Below are positions 39,696 through 48,814 of a stretch of 64,000 nucleotides of DNA, in pieces (position 1 is the first letter of the stretch; each line of letters starts with the position of its first letter). The notes below the pieces were generated by a model that was given only the letters and a program-made list of their open reading frames with translations, did not search any database and was not told the origin of the DNA. Source of the stretch: Paraburkholderia fungorum. GTDB lineage: Bacteria; Pseudomonadota; Gammaproteobacteria; Burkholderiales; Burkholderiaceae. The DNA lies in the NCBI RefSeq assembly GCF_902833645.1, contig NZ_CADFGE010000002.1:437158-501157 (forward strand), given 5' to 3'. The translations under genes were made by a program, and so were the position numbers.

Positions 39696-41006
39696 ATGGC
39701 GAATGTTTATCAGGGCAGTGCCGTGCTCGACACGAGCAGCACCGACAACAGCGATCTCTATCGCAAGGTTACGATCCGTCTCATCACGTTCTTCTGTTTG
39801 TGTTATTTCGCGGCGTATCTCGACCGGATCAACATCGGTCTCGCGAAGCTGCAGATGCTCGATGCTCTCAAGTTCAGCGATACCGTCTACGGCCTGGGCG
39901 CGGGTCTGTTCTTCGCCGGCTATATCCTCTTCGAAGTACCGAGCAATCTGATTCTGCAGCGGGTTGGTGCGCGCTTATGGATCGCGCGCATCATGATTAC
40001 CTGGGGTCTGCTGTCGGGCGCAACGCTGTTCGTCACCACGCCGATGCAGTTCTATATCGTGCGCTTCCTGCTCGGCGTCGCCGAAGCCGGATTTCTGCCG
40101 GGCGTACTGCTCTATCTGACGCAGTGGTATCCCGATGCACGCCGTGCTCGCATCGTGGCGCTGTTCATGGTCGGCTTGCCGCTGTCGAGCATGATCGGCA
40201 GCCCGATTTCCGGCTGGATCATGGCGTTCTTCAATGGCGCACACGGCCTGGGCGGCTGGCAATGGCTGTTCCTGCTCGAAGCGCTGCCGTCGATCGCGCT
40301 CGGCATTGCGATCCTCGCGTGGCTGCCGAATAACATCGAATCCGCCCGCTGGCTCAGCGCCGCGGAGAAGAAAACGCTGCGCGCGAATCTCGACGCGGAG
40401 CCGTCCGGCAACAAGAGTCATTCGCTGAGCGGCGCCTTCGTCGACTTCAAGGTGTGGGCACTCGGCCTCATCGATCTGTGCGTGCTGCTCGGGCTGTACG
40501 CGACGAGCTTCTGGCTGCCGTCGATCTTGCGCGATACCGGCGTCGCCGATCCGTATCACATTGGGTGGCTGATGGCGATTCCGAATGCGTTAGCCGTGCT
40601 GAGCACGCTTTACTGCGGCGCCAGCTCCGATCGGATGCGCGAACGCCGCTGGCATATCGTGGTCCCGTTCCTCGTGGCGGCGGTTGCACTGGTTATCGCC
40701 GGTTCGGGCCACCACGGCACGGTCGCCACGGTCATTCTGTTCTCCCTGATCAATGCGGGCGCGGCCGCTGCGATGCCCGTGGTGTGGTCGCTGCCTTCGA
40801 CCTTCCTCAAAGGCCCCGCGGCGGCGGCGGGCATCGCCTTCGCCTGTTCGATCGCGAACCTCGGCGGCTTCGGCAGCACATATTTCATCGGCTGGTTGCG
40901 CGATACGTTCCACTCGCAGAGCGCTGGCCTGTTCGGCTTTGCCGCATGCATGATCGTCGGCTGCACGCTTGCGTTGACGTATTCCGCCAAGCTCGTGAAC
41001 CGCTGA
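39696..41006 (+). CDS. nicT: MFS transporter for nicotinate or 6-hydroxynicotinate
   Basis: 436-aa major facilitator of the ACS type with 12 helices. The loop YLDRINIGLAKLQML is typical. Position beside nicR and a well-formed operator matches NicT of Pseudomonas. ATG 39696 follows CGGGAG; GTG 39687 is an alternative. No NicP porin lies in this window. Confidence 0.87.
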   Translation: MANVYQGSAVLDTSSTDNSDLYRKVTIRLITFFCLCYFAAYLDRINIGLAKLQMLDALKFSDTVYGLGAGLFFAGYILFEVPSNLILQRVGARLWIARIMITWGLLSGATLFVTTPMQFYIVRFLLGVAEAGFLPGVLLYLTQWYPDARRARIVALFMVGLPLSSMIGSPISGWIMAFFNGAHGLGGWQWLFLLEALPSIALGIAILAWLPNNIESARWLSAAEKKTLRANLDAEPSGNKSHSLSGAFVDFKVWALGLIDLCVLLGLYATSFWLPSILRDTGVADPYHIGWLMAIPNALAVLSTLYCGASSDRMRERRWHIVVPFLVAAVALVIAGSGHHGTVATVILFSLINAGAAAAMPVVWSLPSTFLKGPAAAAGIAFACSIANLGGFGSTYFIGWLRDTFHSQSAGLFGFAACMIVGCTLALTYSAKLVNR

Positions 41007-41411
41007 TCGGTTCTCTGCACAACAGCGCTGCCCTGTAATGGCGACCGCCGCGCCTAGACACCATCCCGCTCTCCTCCTGGCTCGGGCAAAGATCGGACGA
41101 GCGGGCCGTCGTCGGTGCGCACGGTCTTGCCGCTTGTGCCGTTGCGCTAATTGGTCGCTTGGGGCGGGCGCCCAGCGCCGGCTGGATAGCCCAATCCAAG
41201 TGCTTGCGACGATTTTGCGGGGGGAAATGCCCATGGCATTGACGTGGGCCGCGGACCCGCAGCCTCTTGTCTTCTGATGAAAAAAGTCGCCGGACGTTAG
41301 AAACACCGGATTGCTCGGGCTTCGACTACAGCCTGGACTGGATAGCTTTTGTCGAGCGCGCACCAGCAGCACTCAAGGTTCCGATACGTCTATTCGAAAC
41401 GTCACGCCCTA
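41007..41411. other. intergenic region without a supported gene
   Basis: About 400 bp between nicT and the convergent oxidoreductase gene. One weak open frame (41038-41277), rich in Arg and Ala, is not credible. No clear terminator was found. Confidence 0.4.
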
Positions 41412-43502
41412 TCAATCCATCGTCTTGTCCCGTACATCGCCTGTAATGAGCCGGGTGCTGCGCCGGTAGGTGAGATACGCCCAGAGCCAATCGAGAATAA
41501 CGATGGCGCGGTTCCGTCCGCCGACCAGGAAGGCGATATGAATTGCGCCCCAAAACCACCACGCGGGCTCCCCCCATACGCGAAGTTTGCCGATCTCGGC
41601 AACCGCCGCCTGACGTCCGATTGTGGCAAGGCTGCCGAAATGCCGGTAGCGAAACGGCGGCGGCGGCGGCCGCCCCTCAAGACTGGCCGCGATCACGCCG
41701 GCCACATACAGGCCCTGCTGTTTGGCCGCCGGCGCGAGACCAGGAACCACTGCGCCGCGCCATCCCAGACAGGATGCCGTATCGCCTATCGCATAGATCC
41801 TTTGCAGGTCCGGCACCGACAGGTCGGCGCCCACGGCAAGCCGTCCCGACGGATCAGCGGTCCGGTTCAACCATTGAGCCGCAGGCGACGCTGCCACGCC
41901 CGCCGCCCACAGAACGGTACGCGCGGCGATGCGCTGCCCCCCAATGTCGACACCCTTGCTGTCCACGCCCAGCACCCGGGTGTCGAGCCGGACCTCGACC
42001 CCGAGCGCTTGCAGTGAGCGTTCTGCTGCGCCCGATAACGTGGCGGCGAAAGTGGGCAGGATGCGCGGGCCCGACTGCAACAGGATCACGCGAGCGCGAG
42101 CCGGATCGATCTTGCGGTATTCCTCGGCCATCCCATGCCTGGCCAGTTCGGCGATGGCACCCGCCAGTTCGATGCCGGTGGGGCCGCCGCCGACGATCAC
42201 GAAAGTCAGCCACGCGGCGCGCTCGGTCTCGCCCGCCGCGCTTTCGGCTTCCTCGAATGCCCGCAACAGGCGGCTGCGCACGTCGGTCGCATCTTCGATA
42301 CTCTTCAGGCCCGGTGCAAAAGGCGCCCAACTGTCCTTGCCAAAATAGCTGTGGCGAGCGCCTGTCGCCAGTACCAGGTAGTCGAATTTCACGGATAGCG
42401 TGCCCACGTGTACCTCGCGCGCGACCGCATCCACCCCCGTCACCTGCCCTAACCTGACCTGAACGTTGCGCTGCCGCCGGAACAGGCTGCGAATCGGCGT
42501 GGCGATCTCCGCGGGCGACAGCGCGGCCGTCGCCACCTGGTAGAGCAGCGGCTGAAACAGATGATGGTTGCGCTGGTCGATCAGCGTGATCCGACAGCGC
42601 GCATTGCGCAGTCCCTGCGCGGCTGCGACGCCGCCAAAGCCTCCCCCGACTACGACGACATGGGGCAAATCCTCCGGGGAGGAATCGTCTTCCTGCGAAC
42701 TGGTGCCCGTCCACCGGTCAAGCAGCCAATCGACGGAAAATGCGCCGCCGCCTGCGACCACAAGCACCAAAAGAAGAAGCAGGACTGCCAGCCGATCGTC
42801 GGTCGACATGGCGATACCGGCCACTGGCACCATCACCGCGATGACGAGGGCGGCCAAGCGCGTCGCACAGCCAAGCGCGAGCGCTAACGCGAGCGCCACC
42901 GCACACCATGCCGGGTGAACAAGAGCGGTCGCCGCGGCGCCCAACATCGATTTCTGCAACCACGAACCCGTTGGCAATACGAAGTTAACGAGTGAAGCGG
43001 CAAGCCCGACACGAATGACGAAGTGAAGAAGCGGACTCAGATAGCGTTCGAACCAGACATAAAGCCCACGCGCGAGCCTTATTGGGCGAAATGGAATCCA
43101 TGACAATCCGCGCCCCAAAAGACTGTCCAGCGATATCGCCCCCGCCCCACTTACGATGAGCCACGAAAGGAGCGCAAGTTTGGCTCCTTGTGCGCCAACC
43201 GCCAGCGCACCGTGACTGTCGACGATTGTTTCGACGAGCAGCACCAGTGCGACAGGACGAGTCAGCAGCCCCATGGTAAGCAGCAACGGCACCACACTGT
43301 GCAGCGCTGCATCGAGCCCGGACGGGACATGCAGGCCGCCGGAGAACAGCCCATCGTGGGGGCCTTCTGCCATCGTCATGATCTGATGCACGAAGACGAC
43401 CTGTCCAAACCATATCCGAGCACACAACAGCACCCAGGGCATACATAGCACGCGTAGCGCGAGGCCGAAACCGCAGGCACGTCTAAGGGTCTTTCGTAAC
43501 AT
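41412..43502 (-). CDS. type II NADH dehydrogenase-like flavoprotein fused to DoxX-like membrane domains
   Basis: 696 aa. Residues 1 to about 275 are membrane-embedded and resemble DoxX-type four-helix bundles, apparently two in a row. From about residue 285 a complete NDH-2 fold follows: VVVVGGGFGGVAAAQGLR for FAD, VIVGGGPTGIELAGAIAELA for NADH, and AIGDTAS near the end. NDH-2 passes electrons from NADH to quinone without pumping protons. ATG 43502 has no clear ribosome site. It precedes the bufferin locus but is on the opposite strand. Confidence 0.82.
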   Translation of the reverse strand: MLRKTLRRACGFGLALRVLCMPWVLLCARIWFGQVVFVHQIMTMAEGPHDGLFSGGLHVPSGLDAALHSVVPLLLTMGLLTRPVALVLLVETIVDSHGALAVGAQGAKLALLSWLIVSGAGAISLDSLLGRGLSWIPFRPIRLARGLYVWFERYLSPLLHFVIRVGLAASLVNFVLPTGSWLQKSMLGAAATALVHPAWCAVALALALALGCATRLAALVIAVMVPVAGIAMSTDDRLAVLLLLLVLVVAGGGAFSVDWLLDRWTGTSSQEDDSSPEDLPHVVVVGGGFGGVAAAQGLRNARCRITLIDQRNHHLFQPLLYQVATAALSPAEIATPIRSLFRRQRNVQVRLGQVTGVDAVAREVHVGTLSVKFDYLVLATGARHSYFGKDSWAPFAPGLKSIEDATDVRSRLLRAFEEAESAAGETERAAWLTFVIVGGGPTGIELAGAIAELARHGMAEEYRKIDPARARVILLQSGPRILPTFAATLSGAAERSLQALGVEVRLDTRVLGVDSKGVDIGGQRIAARTVLWAAGVAASPAAQWLNRTADPSGRLAVGADLSVPDLQRIYAIGDTASCLGWRGAVVPGLAPAAKQQGLYVAGVIAASLEGRPPPPPFRYRHFGSLATIGRQAAVAEIGKLRVWGEPAWWFWGAIHIAFLVGGRNRAIVILDWLWAYLTYRRSTRLITGDVRDKTMD

Positions 43503-43932
43503 AGGGATAGAACGCCAAAATATCCATGAACGGCCCGGCGCTCCACTGCGGACAGAGAACAAACCGGCGGTCGGATGCACGGGGTAACCTGAAGGGCCTG
43601 GGCGGCAAGTCAGTAGCGCCTGCCCGTCTCTGGCTCTCCACCAGAAGTCGACGGCTCTGAAGGACCCTACCATCCACATCCGACTGATAGTTCGTCCCCG
43701 GCGGCCGCACGGTTACGGCGAACGACGAATTTTGCTTCGCCACTCGGATGCCAACCCGCGAGGAATAGCGAATGTACGTAATCGGCATTTTCGTTTAGCG
43801 ATACAAAATAATTATGCTGAACGCGAGCCGTCAACTCTGTGCCGAACCCAGCCGGCACGCATGCGGCTCGTTCGTCTCCGACGACCGGAGCCGCTTCATC
43901 TTGTCGCCCTCGACAAAAAACAGCGGTGTGCT
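43503..43932. other. non-coding region upstream of the first buf locus
   Basis: About 430 bp with only weak open frames. The promoter of the minus-strand oxidoreductase must lie here but I cannot point to convincing boxes. Confidence 0.35.
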
Positions 43933-43960
43933 GTAACCGTCTGCCAACCGGCAACGAACT
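43933..43960 (+). promoter_or_regulatory. SigF-type promoter motif P1
   Basis: GTAACC (43933-43938), 16 bp, CGAACT (43955-43960), preceded by CT. It lies 108 bp upstream of a second identical-type promoter. No convincing gene lies between the two, so P1 may be a tandem promoter of bufA or serve a lost gene. Confidence 0.65.
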
Positions 43961-44040
43961 ACTGCAAGCGGTTTGGCCGCGGCGGTTCTGGCAGATGTCG
44001 ACGCTCCAAAGGTCGAAAGCAAAAAAATAGCGATTCCCCT

Positions 44041-44068
44041 GTAACCGGACATCTCCAGCCCGCGAACT
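44041..44068 (+). promoter_or_regulatory. SigF-type promoter of the first bufA
   Basis: GTAACC (44041-44046), 16 bp, CGAACT (44063-44068). The following leader shares the 15-mer ACGTATCCATCACGG (44074-44088) with the leader of the second bufA, at the same distance from the -10 box. Confidence 0.85.
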
Positions 44069-44120
44069 AGATCACGTATCCATCACGGGTACCTTCCATC
44101 CCAACCACTGGAGAAATTCA

Positions 44121-44432
44121 ATGTCCACAAAGATCACGGTCAGCTCCACCCTCCTCGCCGGCGTTGTCGCGAGCCTGCTTGCATCAGTCGCCCATGCAGC
44201 ACCACTTACGCCCGCCGAAGGAGCCGCTGCTGTCGCCGCACACAAGGAGAAGTGCTACGGCGTTGCCCTGAAGGGGCAAAACGACTGCGCCGCCGGTCCC
44301 GGCACCACGTGTCAGGGCACGTCCGCGATGGATTTCCAGGGTAACTCGTGGAAGTTCGTTCAGGGCGGCACCTGCACGAGTATCGAAGTGCCGGGTGGCG
44401 GCCACGGCTCGCTCACTCCGTTGAAGTCCTGA
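44121..44432 (+). CDS. bufA: bufferin precursor peptide, DUF2282 family (copy 1)
   Basis: 103 aa. A signal peptide of about 26 residues ([11 protein letters not shown] cleavage region) precedes a small mature domain with four Cys: EKCYG, NDCAAG, TTCQG and GTCTS. Bufferins are ribosomally made peptides whose Cys are modified by an MNIO enzyme (BufB) with partner BufC, and which bind copper in the periplasm (shown in Caulobacter). TGGAG precedes the ATG. The gene is nearly identical to 57520-57831. Next to it are a bufB relic and doxX, but no intact bufB/C. Confidence 0.9.
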   Translation: MSTKITVSSTLLAGVVASLLASVAHAAPLTPAEGAAAVAAHKEKCYGVALKGQNDCAAGPGTTCQGTSAMDFQGNSWKFVQGGTCTSIEVPGGGHGSLTPLKS

Positions 44433-44463
44433 TTCGGCGAACGACACGAGGAACGGGGCGGCA

Positions 44464-44657
44464 ATGGGCAATTCCACGGTGACAACGGCAGTCAGCCAGA
44501 CAGACCGCCCCTCCACGCGATGCCTGCCGCACACGGGATGGGTTGCACCCGTTTCAGCCATCAGCAAGTGCCTGCGATCGTCGCGGACGGACTGGCCGAC
44601 CTGACACGGATGATCCCAGCCGGCGTGTTTGTCGCCGTCCAACTTGGAGATTCATAG
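44464..44657 (+). pseudogene. bufB (MNIO) 5' remnant, frameshifted
   Basis: Starting at ATG 44464 the first frame reads MGNSTVTTAV and stops at 44604. A second frame from about 44538 reads GCTRFSHQQVPAIVADGLAD to a stop at 44657. Aligned to intact BufB (MNDTSGTTAV ... GTSFKHEHLSAILADGLQD) these are its first 50 or so residues, split by a frameshift. The rest of bufB and all bufC are gone; doxX follows 2 bp later. It sits exactly where bufB sits in the second locus. Confidence 0.75.
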
Positions 44658-44659
44658 AG

Positions 44660-45163
44660 ATGTCGAACCTACAGAACGTAAAACTGCCGATTCCGGACGT
44701 AGTCGTATCCGCGATTGGCACGGCGAGGCGGCTGATCCAGCAACTCGCACAACCGTGGCTCGTTCAACTCGTCCTGCGGCTTGCTCTGGCTGTGCCGTTC
44801 TGGAAGTCGGGCATTCTCAAATGGCACGGCTTCCTTCAACTGAACGATACGGCGATCGACCTGTTCACGGACGAGTTCAAGTTGCACCTCCCAGGCGGCC
44901 CGTATCCGTTTCCCGCCCCGGCTGTTTTTGCGTTTCTGTCGGGCCTCGGCGAGGTGACATTCCCGGTGCTGCTCGTGCTCGGCCTCGGAACCCGGTTCGC
45001 CGCGGCCGGCCTGATATTGATGACGTGCATTGTCGAGCTGACCGTACCGGACGGCTGGCCCATCCATCTGACCTGGTTGGCGATGGCACTGGGAATTGCA
45101 GCCTGGGGGCCTGGCCTGATATCGATTGACTATCTGCTTGGCGACAGATTGCCCAGGTCGTGA
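44660..45163 (+). CDS. DoxX-family membrane protein (BufD-like)
   Basis: 167 aa with four hydrophobic segments typical of DoxX: LRLALAVPFWKSGILKWHGF, then FAFLSGLGEVTFPVLLVLGL, ILMTCIVELTV and LTWLAMALGIAAWGPG. DoxX proteins accompany buf operons (BufD) and probably act in membrane redox or quinone chemistry. ATG 44660 follows TTGGAG. It is downstream of bufA and the bufB relic, so likely expressed from the SigF-type promoter. The second locus has no DoxX. Confidence 0.82.
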   Translation: MSNLQNVKLPIPDVVVSAIGTARRLIQQLAQPWLVQLVLRLALAVPFWKSGILKWHGFLQLNDTAIDLFTDEFKLHLPGGPYPFPAPAVFAFLSGLGEVTFPVLLVLGLGTRFAAAGLILMTCIVELTVPDGWPIHLTWLAMALGIAAWGPGLISIDYLLGDRLPRS

Positions 45164-45256
45164 CCGGGTGCTGTCATGGCGATGCGCAACTGCGTAAGAG
45201 AGCGACTGAATCGCGGCAACGATGCCACTGTCGTTTAGCGCTTCTGCTCGCTCCAG

Positions 45257-46141
45257 TCATGCATGCGTGTGTTCGCGTAGTTCACCCGGGATAAGTCCGC
45301 GCTCAAGACCGCCTTCGTGCAACCATGCACGCGTCTTCGCGGCCGCACGCTCAATCAGGCGGTCGCACTGTGTGTAGTCGTAAGGCGATACATCGAGCGG
45401 ACACAGTGGCGGCACAACAAAGATCTCTGCGCGGGATGAGTAGGATTCCAGATCGCGCACAAGCTGACGCGCAATGAGAAGTGTCAGCGCATGCATGGCC
45501 TGCGCGATTGGGTTACCGGGCGGCTTGCGGATTGCGCAGGCAAACCCGGCCGGAAGCACAATGACGCGTGTCGCACCCAGTGAAATGGCCACGGAGATCG
45601 GCGTATTGTTGGCCACGCCGCCATCGACCAGATCCACGCCGTCGATGCGCACCGGCGGGAACACACCGGGAATCGCAGCGCTCGCGAGGACGGCGTCCAC
45701 CAGCGGGCCAGACGACAGGATAATTTCTTTGCCGCTTTGCATGTCCGTCGCCACGATGTGAAGTGGTATGGCCGCATGCTCGACCCGGGAAAACGACAAA
45801 TTCTTTTCCAGCAGCATGCGCAGCGCTGTGGCTTCGACAAGGTGGGAGCGGCGACTCAGCACCATCTCGAGCAACCCAAACATGGTGAGCGGCATGATGT
45901 CCCGCCGCCTGATCCGACACCACAGCGATTCGAGCTTGGCTACGCAATCGCCGTCGGGCCGGCCAGCAAAATACGCCGCATTGATCGCACCGGCGGATGC
46001 GCCAATCACGCAACCCGGATGCACACCATGATCAAGCAACTCGCGCAGCATGCCAACTTCGATCGCGCCGAGGCTGCCGCCGCCTGCGAATACGAAAGCG
46101 GTCAAGCCGGGTGGCGCGGACAAATTCGGATAAGTGGACAT
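45257..46141 (-). CDS. patatin-like phospholipase
   Basis: 294 aa. The patatin catalytic dyad is visible: Ser in GASAG (after GCVI) and Asp in DGGVANNTP, and the oxyanion loop is FVFAGGGSLGAIEVG. It is expected to hydrolyse membrane lipids or act as a lysophospholipase. ATG 46141 with AGAGG upstream replaces the longer frame. Convergent with doxX. No secretion signal, so probably cytosolic. Confidence 0.88.
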   Translation of the reverse strand: MSTYPNLSAPPGLTAFVFAGGGSLGAIEVGMLRELLDHGVHPGCVIGASAGAINAAYFAGRPDGDCVAKLESLWCRIRRRDIMPLTMFGLLEMVLSRRSHLVEATALRMLLEKNLSFSRVEHAAIPLHIVATDMQSGKEIILSSGPLVDAVLASAAIPGVFPPVRIDGVDLVDGGVANNTPISVAISLGATRVIVLPAGFACAIRKPPGNPIAQAMHALTLLIARQLVRDLESYSSRAEIFVVPPLCPLDVSPYDYTQCDRLIERAAAKTRAWLHEGGLERGLIPGELREHTHA

Positions 46142-46303
46142 GTCTGCCTCTGCTGCCGTGTAATACCGGATCCCTTCCCACCGGAACCAGGTTTGCGCAT
46201 GCCACGAGACGTGCTTCACGCCATGATCTTCCGTACCCGTATTACTACCGCGAACGGAATGAACCTCGACGATCAGTTTGCCTGGCTATTCCCTGCCCTC
46301 CAT

Positions 46304-46549
46304 TCAGCGCCGGATGAAATTCGGCGTGCCGCCAGGCCCATAAGGATCGGGATTACCGAAACGCGGGATGGTACCGTTCATGCGAGCATGAGCCAATTCT
46401 TCACGCACCTGCTCGCGAGTCTTCGGACCTTGATTCGATCCTGCCGCCATTGAGTTTGCGTCAGCGGGCTGTACAGATTGAGCGCTCGCCAGCGCCGACA
46501 TGCCGAGCGTTGCCACGGCCATGATCATCGCCAACTTGTTCACTTTCAT
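46304..46549 (-). CDS. small secreted protein, DUF4148-like
   Basis: 81 aa. A signal peptide (KLAMIMAVATLGMSALASAQ) precedes a short mature part with KTREQVREELAHARMNG, the motif of DUF4148-like Burkholderiales proteins, and a Pro/Gly-rich end. Start ATG 46549 after GGGAGAG; the longer frame is rejected. A SigF-type promoter lies about 140 bp upstream on the same strand. Role unknown, probably envelope stress. Confidence 0.75.
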   Translation of the reverse strand: MKVNKLAMIMAVATLGMSALASAQSVQPADANSMAAGSNQGPKTREQVREELAHARMNGTIPRFGNPDPYGPGGTPNFIRR

Positions 46550-46686
46550 CATTACTCTCCCAAAGGGGTATTGATGGGGGTATCGATCGACCGGCCCGAA
46601 TGCCAACTAATCCCGGCCCTCCAGGTCCTCCGGAGTTCCCGGCGTCGATCGCTCAAGCACAGGCTTATGCCTGCGTTTCGTAAGGT

Positions 46687-46714
46687 ATTTCGCCCGTTTG
46701 CCCGGATTGGTTAC
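46687..46714 (-). promoter_or_regulatory. SigF-type promoter of the DUF4148-like gene
   Basis: On the minus strand, GTAACC (46714-46709), 16 bp, CGAAAT (46692-46687). It faces the gene at 46549, leaving a leader of about 130 nt. Confidence 0.8.
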
Positions 46715-46741
46715 AGAACACGCAAAAAGTAAGGTTGGGTT

Positions 46742-46822
46742 TCAGTTACGCGGCACCAGGCTTTCGGCACGCATCTCTGCATAACGCTGGCTGAACACAG
46801 TGCGACCTTCCAGCGGTCCAAC
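46742..46822 (-). pseudogene. possible 3' relic of a small protein gene
   Basis: Directly after the nrsF stop the minus strand reads, without a start codon, VGPLEGRTVFSQRYAEMRAE followed by SLVPRN and a stop at 46742. The composition is protein-like and could be the tail of a lost secreted protein of the regulon. Weak evidence. Confidence 0.3.
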
Positions 46823-47464
46823 TCACCAGTTCAACAGCCGGGGCCCCAGCACCACGCCGGCAAGCGTGGGAATCAGCATGCCGAGGAGATACCAGACGGC
46901 CCAGAATGGCACACCCATCTCGGGGCAGTGGAAACAGTAAGCAATCGCGGCAGTCGCTCCCGCCAGCAGGCCGCCTGCGGCGCCGGCCAGCCTGAGTCGC
47001 GTGGGTGCCAGACCGCGCATCGCCCAGAACACCGTGATGAACATCGGCACTGAAAGCAACGCGATATTACGTGGACACACGCGCCACGTATTGCCCATGA
47101 CGAGGGGCAAGCGCGCACCGGGAGGGGCCAACCACAACAGGACGAGCGTCGCAATCCACACGGCGAGCACAGGTGCGGCAAGCGCGGCCCATGCGCGGCC
47201 TACCGCAAATCCTGGCCGGGACAGTCGCGCCGTCGCCAGCAACGCAGCGAGCGTGAGGCACACAGGCAGAGCCAGCTTGATCCAGAAGAGCGGCAGCTTC
47301 ATCGCCGCGCCGATATCGGGGCGAACGCCATAAACGATTGTCATGAGCACCGTGGAACCGACACCGCCGCATAACATCGCCCAGCCGAATCGCTTTGCCG
47401 ACACGTTGTGATCGATAGCGGGCACCCCCGCGGCCAGCAGTGAAACCAGATCCTCTGTCTTCAT
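46823..47464 (-). CDS. nrsF: NrsF-family anti-sigma factor, DUF1109 (copy 1)
   Basis: 213-aa inner-membrane protein with six hydrophobic segments. In Caulobacter NrsF holds the ECF factor SigF at the membrane and releases it upon chromate, cadmium or copper stress through two conserved Cys. Here Cys130 (TWRVCPRN) and Cys177/Cys180 (YCFHCPEM) fall at the matching positions. The start overlaps the sigma stop by ATGA, so they are coupled. Confidence 0.9.
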   Translation of the reverse strand: MKTEDLVSLLAAGVPAIDHNVSAKRFGWAMLCGGVGSTVLMTIVYGVRPDIGAAMKLPLFWIKLALPVCLTLAALLATARLSRPGFAVGRAWAALAAPVLAVWIATLVLLWLAPPGARLPLVMGNTWRVCPRNIALLSVPMFITVFWAMRGLAPTRLRLAGAAGGLLAGATAAIAYCFHCPEMGVPFWAVWYLLGMLIPTLAGVVLGPRLLNW

Positions 47465-48033
47465 GATGCGCCTTGAAACTTTAGTGCCAATGCTTTCAAA
47501 CCGCGGTGCACGCCAACCTTGACCGCCGACTCCGACAGGCCGGTTAGCTTTGCGGTTTCAGTCACCGACAACCCTTCCAGCTTGACGTGCAGAATCGGCA
47601 GGCGCTGGCGGTCGGGCAACTGTTCGAGCAGCTTGCCTAGGTCACGCCGGGCCTCTGCCGGTTCGACATCGCAGGTAGCGAAGATCTCGAGCTCGTCGTC
47701 CAGCGGCATGTGCAAGGCTTCCCGGCGCGATCGTGCGCGAAAAAAATCCGCCAGTTTGTAGCGGGCGATCGCATGCACCCAAGCCGTCAACGGCTGGTCC
47801 GGATGGTAGGTATGGCGTCCATTATGCACTGCCAGCAAAATCTCCTGGACCAGGTCCTCGACATCGTCCTGCAGGTAGAAGAGACGCTTTCTCAGGAATC
47901 CGCGCAGATGCCCGGTCAGGTCGCAGAGAAAGGCCTGATAAGCCGCTGCGTTCCCATCCAGCCCCCGCAGGAATAGACCCTTCAGTCGCTCTTCGACGGG
48001 ACTCGCCGGTCCATTTTCGGTAGTTCGGTTCAT
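47461..48033 (-). CDS. sigF: ECF RNA polymerase sigma factor, SigF type (copy 1)
   Basis: 190 aa. Region 2 is visible as [20 protein letters not shown] and [16 protein letters not shown]; region 4 as [20 protein letters not shown]. Paired with NrsF downstream. A SigF-type promoter motif overlaps the first codons (-10 at 48022-48027, start ATG 48033), so either the start is further in or the motif is not used for this gene. Auto-control is likely in this family. Confidence 0.9.
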   Translation of the reverse strand: MNRTTENGPASPVEERLKGLFLRGLDGNAAAYQAFLCDLTGHLRGFLRKRLFYLQDDVEDLVQEILLAVHNGRHTYHPDQPLTAWVHAIARYKLADFFRARSRREALHMPLDDELEIFATCDVEPAEARRDLGKLLEQLPDRQRLPILHVKLEGLSVTETAKLTGLSESAVKVGVHRGLKALALKFQGAS

Positions 48034-48049
48034 TGCGGGTTCTGGTTAC
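48022..48049 (-). promoter_or_regulatory. SigF-type promoter motif overlapping the sigF start
   Basis: On the minus strand, GTAACC (48049-48044), 16 bp, CGAACT (48027-48022). The -10 box lies inside codons 3-4 of the annotated sigma gene. A transcript would begin inside the reading frame, and no ATG, GTG or TTG follows in frame nearby. Confidence 0.6.
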
Positions 48050-48133
48050 AGTTGGCGCGAAATAAACTGCGTGAAAAACATTTACGCGGATAGCGGAGAA
48101 ATGCTTCCCTCCTGGAGGCGTGGGGCGGAAATC

Positions 48134-48814
48134 TCATGTCCGGCCTCCGGCGGCAAGTCCGTCAAGAACCGGAAGCAGCTCGGCGGGGTCGGGACGTTTC
48201 GTGAAGTCCGGACTCACCTCGGCGTAAGCGATGATGCCTTCCTGGTCGATGACGAACCTCGCGGGCATCGGCAGCGTCCACGAGGGGTCATCGTTGAATG
48301 ACGACAGGTCGGTCTCGAATGTGCTCAGGTACAGCTCGACAAGATAGTCCGGCAACGCGACACGCAGTCCATAGGCTGCCGACAGTTCACCGCGCGGGTC
48401 TCCGAGTATCGGGAAACTGAGGCGGTTCTCGTGGATCGTCCTGCGGCTATTGACCCCATTCTGCGGCGAAATTGCCATCAGGCTCGCGCCACGGGCGACG
48501 ATATCGGGCAGCGCCGCCTGCAGCGCCCGAAGCTCCAGATTGCAGTATGGGCTCCATACACCGCGATAGAACGTCAATACCAGCGGGCCGTCGGCAATCA
48601 GCTTGCGCGAACCGATCGGCCAGTGGTCTGGATCCTTCAGGACAAAACGCGGCGCAACGTCGCCGACCTTTTTTGCTCGCTCAGCAAGACCGGATTCGAT
48701 CAGTTCGTCGGTCGCCCGCTGGAGCGTATCGACGACAGAACGATGCACATTGTAAGGAGGCAGCCCGGACTCGAATGTCGCCTTGAAGGCATCGAGACGT
48801 TTCTGCAATGACAT
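48134..48814 (-). CDS. peroxiredoxin-like AhpC/TSA protein with altered active site
   Basis: 226 aa with the thioredoxin-fold segment FYRGVWSPYCNLELRAL. Relatives have WCPYC here; the first Cys, expected to attack peroxide, is Ser (codon AGC) while the second is kept. Catalysis is therefore uncertain; the protein may be a reductant-like or regulatory variant. It lies 100 bp downstream of nothing on its strand and upstream of sigF, transcribed in the same direction, so it could run into sigF. Confidence 0.8.
   Translation of the reverse strand: MSLQKRLDAFKATFESGLPPYNVHRSVVDTLQRATDELIESGLAERAKKVGDVAPRFVLKDPDHWPIGSRKLIADGPLVLTFYRGVWSPYCNLELRALQAALPDIVARGASLMAISPQNGVNSRRTIHENRLSFPILGDPRGELSAAYGLRVALPDYLVELYLSTFETDLSSFNDDPSWTLPMPARFVIDQEGIIAYAEVSPDFTKRPDPAELLPVLDGLAAGGRT

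Noticed and set aside
43566..43571. GTAACC upstream of the oxidoreductase start
   Set aside because: On the plus strand with no matching -10 box and pointing away from the oxidoreductase gene.
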